A stretch of 64,000 bases of DNA from Diploscapter coronatus (Eukaryota; Nematoda; Chromadorea; Rhabditida; Rhabditidae), in assembly GCA_964036155.1 (NCBI GenBank), contig OZ038423.1, positions 36,099,249 to 36,163,248 of the forward strand. Direction: 5' to 3'. Shown here one piece after another: positions 58,477-64,000 of the stretch (the first letter of the stretch is position 1; each line of letters starts with the position of its first letter). The notes under the pieces were generated by a model, which was not told the origin of the DNA, made no database searches, and saw only the letters and a list, made by a program, of their open reading frames with translations. A program made the position numbers and the translations under genes.

Positions 58477-59654
58477 ATGAATTCTGGTGACATTTTCGCG
58501 AGTCCCAAGGGCAAGTACGAAATCGAACGACGACTGGGTAATGGCGCATTTGGCATTGTCTATCTCAGCAACTATACACCAGCAAACTCAACTACTTCAA
58601 TGCAGGTGGCTGTGAAAGAAATCGCTCGGAACTACAACAACAGGGAGACGTGCAAGAAGGAAGAAGAGCTATTGAAGACCATCTCCACATCCTTCACTAG
58701 CGAGCACGTGGTAAAGTACATCGATTCATTCGCCGATGGAGACATTACCGTTCCATCCAAAATCCACTCCCTTTCATTATTTTCACTTACGACGAAGTAC
58801 ATGCTGCCAAACGAGGACGGAAAACTATTCATAACTATGGAATTCTGTTCTGGCGGAGATTTGGCCAGCAAAATCAATGAGAAAATTGAATCTGGAAGCG
58901 AATTCGATAAGGAAACTATCTTTGCTTATATGAGCCAAATCGTTGATGGTATTGATGAGCTTCATATCAAACACAAGATTGTTCACCGCGATCTAAAATC
59001 TGCCAACATCTTGATTAAGGAAGAAAATGGCAGAGAAGTTCTCAAGATATCAGATCTTGGACTGGCAAAATTATTGAATTATGACACCGTCGCTGCGAAC
59101 TATCCCAAATGGTACGGAACTCCATTATATTGGGCACCTGAGCAAGAAAAAGGCGAAAAAGTTCAACTTTCTGCTGATATTTGGGCTATTGGCATCATCT
59201 TCTACGAGTTATGTATTGCACCAAGAAAGCTATGTGATGATCACATGCATATTCGAGGGAAAGTCGAAAGAAATGAACAAATATCCCTACCGCCACGATT
59301 TCATGAGCATGTAGGTCGTTGTTCATTAAAGATTTTGAGAGGGGCGTTATTCACCAAAAAGTTTGGCGAATAAAGACCGCCGTCCATTATAAGGAAATTA
59401 TGACCTAGCAAGATCTTTTTCAGGATACTCTTTTGCTCAATCGAATGCTGGTCAAAGATCCGTCTGGAAGATCGACTATTCGAAATATTTGCTTTCCCAG
59501 TCGGATAGATAACCTCTATTATAACTTAGTTCGGCGCATGAGTGATGACGAAGGCGCTTGGAAACCCATAGAACCAATTACTAAAGAGGAATTCATTCCA
59601 GAAATTCCGGAAGTTAGTGCCGATGATTTATATCAAAATTTTCCCAATTTGTAG
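58477..59654 (+). CDS. small Ser/Thr protein kinase 2 (NEK-like, DLG type)
   Basis: Two exons (58477-59310, 59424-59654) give 354 residues. The kinase domain has LGNGAFGIVYL, VAVKEIA, the hinge MEFCSGGDL, HRDLKSANIL, DLG in place of DFG (ISDLGLAKL), GTPLYWAPEQ, DIWAIGIIFYEL and LVKDPSGRST. DLG also occurs in NEK6/7, so activity is plausible. Compared with kinase 1 it has lost two introns. It also carries a 26-residue insert (about 58741-58816) exactly where kinase 1 has its first intron. The C-terminal 60 residues are acidic (EEFIPEIPEVSADD) and absent from kinase 1. A TTTCCAGTATTACC site precedes the ATG. Confidence 0.88.
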
Positions 59655-62600
59655 TAAGGAAATTATACGCAGCTTTCTGAAAACTCAATTTCACTTCTCC
59701 ATCAACTCTTTAACCTGCTACATTTGTCTCAGGTTCTACTTCACTCAACTCTCAATTTTCTACTAAAAAGACTCCAACACTATTTATCTCTTAGAGTAAG
59801 CTTTAGTCAATTTCTTCGAACTATGTTTGACTCCTTAGAAATTAGAATTTTTTGCGCTATCACTTCGTACATTTGACTTAATAAATAGCATAACTAGGGG
59901 GCACTTTGGTCAGATGAAAAAACTATAGGGGGTATAGGTCACACGAGCCAAATTCAAAGCTATGATAAAAGGCTGCACTGGTGGAAATTTAGATTATTTA
60001 CAGATCTGAGGGAAAAATTAATTGAGAAAATATACTGGGGGTAGATCGTAAGAAGTCGATAACGATCGTCCTCCCTAGGGTCTGATGAACGTTGAAAATT
60101 TTTGTACGCGTCTTTAGTTTTGCGTTCTTTAATATTTTCTTCCATTTTTGTACAAACCTCTAGCATAACGATCGTCAAATTATTTTCAAATATAATAAAT
60201 ATGTGCAAATAATAAAGATGCATTTATCGATTATCGATTGTTTGTAGTGAGAAATTTGCTTTGGTAAAAATGTAAGTTATGATTTTATCACTTTAAGTGT
60301 GTTAATGAAAAGGAATCCCCCTTTGTCAGTGGCTAGTAATCAGCTCAAAAATCAAGACCTGTATTTTACGATCGTAAAAGTGTCTGCAGCCAGAATTTCT
60401 CTACGCTTCAATATGCGATGAGAATTTCTGCAGACAAGCAGAACAACATGACCTTCCCGGAAGGGGTGTTTGGTTCAAAAACAAACCACCAAATCGCCTT
60501 AGCAGAAGAAATAGCGAAATTCTAATAAATTTTAGATTCTTGAGCTTCTTCTAGCGGAAAATATTGCATCTGCCCAAATTACGACTATTTCAACTATTTT
60601 TAAGACAGACGAAAAGTGAATAGACTTTGAGAAAATGATATCGAACTATAGAATTTTTTGAACATATTAGTTGAGTTCGAAGAAAAGTGAAGTAAAAGTT
60701 AATGAAGCCAAGCTTGTAAATATTGGCAGAATCTTACAGAAATCCTTGCAACATATGGATTTATAAGGATTATGAATTAGTGAGAGTCATGAAAAAGGCA
60801 CGAAAAGAATGTCTTTGTTTGAGGATTAAAATTCCGAAAAATAAAATTGAAACTGGAAGGGGTGAAAAGTGAATTCTCACTTTCATAATAGGTTTGCTGC
60901 AAGCATTGATAGCCATCGAAAGTGTATTTGGGAAAATAGTACGGAAAATGAGAGAAAGAGGAATTATACAAGAGGAAAAAGAAGCGAAGATAAACTTGTG
61001 AATGAAAAGATAAAAAAGGGGAGGTGAGGCTTTAAAAATGTACAAATTTGGAGAGTCCAAAGTCAGAAAAATTGTACCAAGATTTGTTTTTTCATTTTTT
61101 GCAGAGAAAAGTACAAAAACATGATACCATCCAGTTTTCAGTAATCCAAAAGAATAAAAACATGCATAAAAGGCCGTTACTGCTCTTTTGAAAGAGTTAG
61201 AGAAAAAATAATGTATCAATATCCAAATTTTAGATGTCGAAAAGTTGAAAAATATCATGAGTGGTAGAAATGGTATGAAAATTTAGTGAAAATAAAGTCA
61301 GATAAATAGCACGAAGTAGAGAAAGACAGGAAAAATATCATGGAAAGGGAAAATAGCATAGACTAGAGAGAGAGAGATAGAAAATGCCATTGGCACGAAA
61401 TGCGATTGTATGAATGACGGTATGGGAGATGAGAGAATATAGAAACAAGCCTGTAGATGATTGTAGGAGTGAAAGGGAGACGCAAAGTGGCTTTGTAGAG
61501 AGAGGAGGGAAAAAGAGAATCAGAGAAAAATGAAAAAAGAAGGCTAGAATTGAAGAGAAAAAGTAAAAGAAAGTGTAAGAAAGTTAAGGAGCGAAAGAAG
61601 CAGAGAGTAATAAAAAGCGAGAAGAAAATAGTGAAATAAAAGAGTTAAAAAAGAAAATAAAGGGTAATAGAGTAAAGGTAATACCATCTAGTTAAAATGA
61701 GAAAAACTGCAAAGCGAACATCGAAAACACTGGTTCTCCTCTCCCTTTGATTACTTCCAAACTGACCGGCTACCGGTCTTCGTACATTACTAAACGTTTC
61801 ACAAAACCACGTCATTTGCGAATGCAGAATGCAAGAAAGCGTGAATTTTGGAGGTTTCTGATACGGACTGTGGGGAAAACTGATAAGTTAGTGGAGTGAA
61901 AATAGGTCATACTGAAAACATAATAATATGGTTGAAACATAGATGATGGAGCGTGAATTTAGAAGTTTTCGTGTCAGAAATGTTAAATAATAATACTTTC
62001 ACAGTCGATTGAACGAAAGAGAAACGTTTTGATCATACAAGATTTAGCCATGAAACAGTTGAAACAGAATTTGGTTAATTTTAGTATGGTTATACAAATT
62101 GGCTGAGAAGATGAATAGAATGATAGTAAAGAAATTGGAAAACATAAATTCACATCAACTATATTTTCAGACAATAATAAAATAGCGCAGATTAGCAATA
62201 GTTCGTGATTACTCTCATTCAATGATGCTGCATTTGACGGCAAATTCGCAAAAGTATGATCGTGAACATTATGCAAGAAACTAGTTCCCTGATAATTCTC
62301 GCTTGAAACATATTCGAGTGCTTGTCTTCAAGCTCCTTAATTCAAAGTGAACCCACACTCAAAATCATAATTTATGCTTTGAAATTTCAAGTTCGAGTTG
62401 CAAATTGCCTTTTCACCTTTCAAATTTCAAGGTTTTCAAAAATCGAAAAAATAAAACCGGCTCGAATAATTTTCGAATTTTCGGGCAATTTCTGAGTCAG
62501 ACATTTTACATCAACGTCAAGACAAAAATCGGAAACTGTCAACTAATTTCAAAGTTTTTCGATGTTATCGTTCGATGTGAAGAAAAAATCGCAAAACTAT

Positions 62601-63177
62601 CGACCGTCGTCGATGTTTTTTTTTAATTTTGCAGAAACTTTTAGGTTTTAGCTTTCTCTACTGGGTAAATGGTATTAATGAGAAATTAATGTAAAATTTT
62701 TGATAAGAGAAGGAAATAGAGAAGAAAAAAATGGAGAGATAGAGAGTAGTTCCTAATTAGAGGAGATAAGAAGAGAACATTTGAAAAAAGAAATAGTATT
62801 TCAAAAGTTAGATAGCTCAGAGAAATAAATAAAAATAACTCGAAATTTAACATCATGATCGCGTGATTTACAGATCGAATTTACATTATGAGGGCGGGTC
62901 TTTGTTTGTGGATAGTTCAGTGAACAAGAAAAACTTTGAAAAGAAGGATTTAGAGAAAGAAAAATTAGATATAAAAATACAATGGCTTAATGAGAGAATT
63001 AAAGAAGAAAAGAATACAATTAGAAAAAAAGAACAGATTAGAGATTCAGAAAGAAAAATGAAAATAGAGACCAAGTTTCGTTGAGCTTTAGAGAAGCAGA
63101 ATTTCAGAGAACGAGATTAACGAGAGATTATGTTATTTTGAGAGTTTGCAAAGAAATCGAGCAAACAATCGACGCAC
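59655..63177. other. non-coding stretch, probably partly intron of the next gene
   Basis: No exon was convincingly found. 61260-61690 is a long purine-rich tract with GAGAGA and AAATAG words. A perfect palindrome and an adjacent hairpin lie at 60364-60435. A Lys/Glu-rich open frame at 62863-63084 is low-complexity purine sequence and was not called. Confidence 0.35.
60364..60435. repeat. 16-bp perfect palindrome plus adjacent hairpin
   Basis: TTTTACGATCGTAAAA is its own reverse complement. It is followed by GTCTGCAG...AATTTCTC and GAGAATTTCTGCAGAC, which can pair around a loop of about 18 bases. Confidence 0.55.
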
Positions 63178-63340
63178 CTGTGTTGTCCCTTTGCTTGTGG
63201 CGACAAGGCGCAAAACCGGCTCGGATACGGCACTCGGCCAACTGTGAATAAGTCCGTTCACAGGCAGGCTGGACACGCTCTCGAATGCCCGGAATGACGG
63301 TCACTTGCCAGCTGACGTTCCAACCGTTCTGTTCAATGAT
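63178..63340 (-). CDS. internal exon of an unidentified gene
   Basis: This is a clear coding exon with a TTTTCAG-type acceptor (at 63340) and an ACAG|GTGCG donor. The reading frame is IIEQNGWNVSWQVTVIPGI, then RVQPACERTYSQLAECR and PCRHKQRD. It contains three Cys and is polar, which suggests an extracellular protein, but I do not recognise the family. Neighbouring exons were not located. Upstream ones would lie beyond 64000, and the next downstream one is somewhere in 59.7-63.1 kb. Confidence 0.55.
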
Positions 63341-64000
63341 CTGAAAAATGAGTAATCCTGGATTTAGAGGGGATTACGAATAAATGAAGTTAACTTCATA
63401 AGTTCCTGGTTATCATTGCAGGACATTTCGAATGATATTTTGAACTTTAAAATCTCCATAAATGCGTATAAAATTTTAGAAGCCATATCTGATTTTCCTC
63501 AACGATTTTTTTTTGGATATACGAATTATCAGACCTTGCTCAAATCTTCGAAGTCATTTTCTCACGATCTAAAAACTCAAATAAGAGTCGATCTTCATGA
63601 AAAACCATGAGAAAGCAAGAAAAGCACTATCAAAGATCCGAACAAAGCTAATATATTCGTAAGATCGTACTTGAAATCTGAAATGAACAGAAAATAAACA
63701 ATTCACAAATCACGATATCGAATGTTAGGCATCAAACTTCAAATTAGTATTTTCTCATTTTCAGTTTCACAGATTTTATTCTTAAAAATTTAAGATTTTG
63801 GCGAGAAAAATAAAAAAAAAACGATAAAATGGAATTCTTGACATACTGACAACAGTACTAAATGTTCGTAAAGATGAATTTTTGGCAAATTAAAAACATT
63901 CCGGCAGTTCTAAGATCCTATGGTTTAACATAGGTTATTTATAATTTTCCAAAAATTTTCAAGTAAAAACGATGATACATTGCAATATATTCTAATTTGA
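63341..64000. other. probable intron up to the window end
   Basis: AT-rich sequence with no supported exon. A plus-strand open frame (63416-63610) has no recognised content. Confidence 0.3.

Noticed and set aside
62863..63084. Lys/Glu-rich ORF resembling a coiled coil
   Set aside because: It is a translated purine-rich tract; similar low-complexity frames appear in every GA-rich spacer here.

Overview
The window is nuclear DNA of a nematode. Genes are split into short exons, most introns end in TTTTCAG or TTTAG, and intergenic DNA is AT-rich. Several start codons sit just behind a TTTCAG-like site, as in genes that receive a spliced leader. The gene families also fit: a non-alpha nicotinic-type Cys-loop channel pair, C-type lectins, an F-box protein and a small local kinase expansion. 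The species cannot be named from the sequence. All gene models were spliced by hand from the bases, and most exon phases were checked.

Layout. 1-16.3 kb is a rearranged accessory block. Two nearly identical ligand-gated channel genes lie head to head (<1-1898 minus and 14521-16996 plus) in a long inverted duplication. Between them are an intact C-type lectin gene (10122-13108) and a decayed copy of its first two exons (3112-3617). The decayed copy carries a TTAA-flanked foldback transposon (3618-5588), followed by a second truncated relative (to about 6200). The intact lectin keeps the empty insertion site.

18.2-41 kb holds scattered genes in AT-rich DNA: a palindromic element (18191-18391), an F-box gene (18837-22698, minus), a 100-residue orphan ORF (23250-23552), an RCC1-repeat gene (30436-32009), a second palindromic element (33617-33825) and a short PNRC-like gene (35959-36860).

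41-54 kb carries two conserved housekeeping genes on the minus strand: the RNA ligase RtcB (41088-46262) and the SPRY/RING protein RSPRY1 (47517-54159).

55.4-59.7 kb is a tandem kinase array. Two apparently complete small Ser/Thr kinase genes (56420-57573 and 58477-59654) are each preceded by a decayed kinase C-lobe fragment and by a shared 5' flank of about 350 bp. One kinase has DFG and the other DLG. 59.7-64 kb is mostly non-coding, with one clear minus-strand exon (63178-63340) of a gene that leaves the window.

The genes do not form one pathway. The strongest observations are evolutionary. One is an empty/filled site pair that proves TTAA target duplication for the foldback element. The others are the inverted channel duplication, the kinase birth-and-death array with an apparently exonised intron, and several unusual RtcB splice acceptors.
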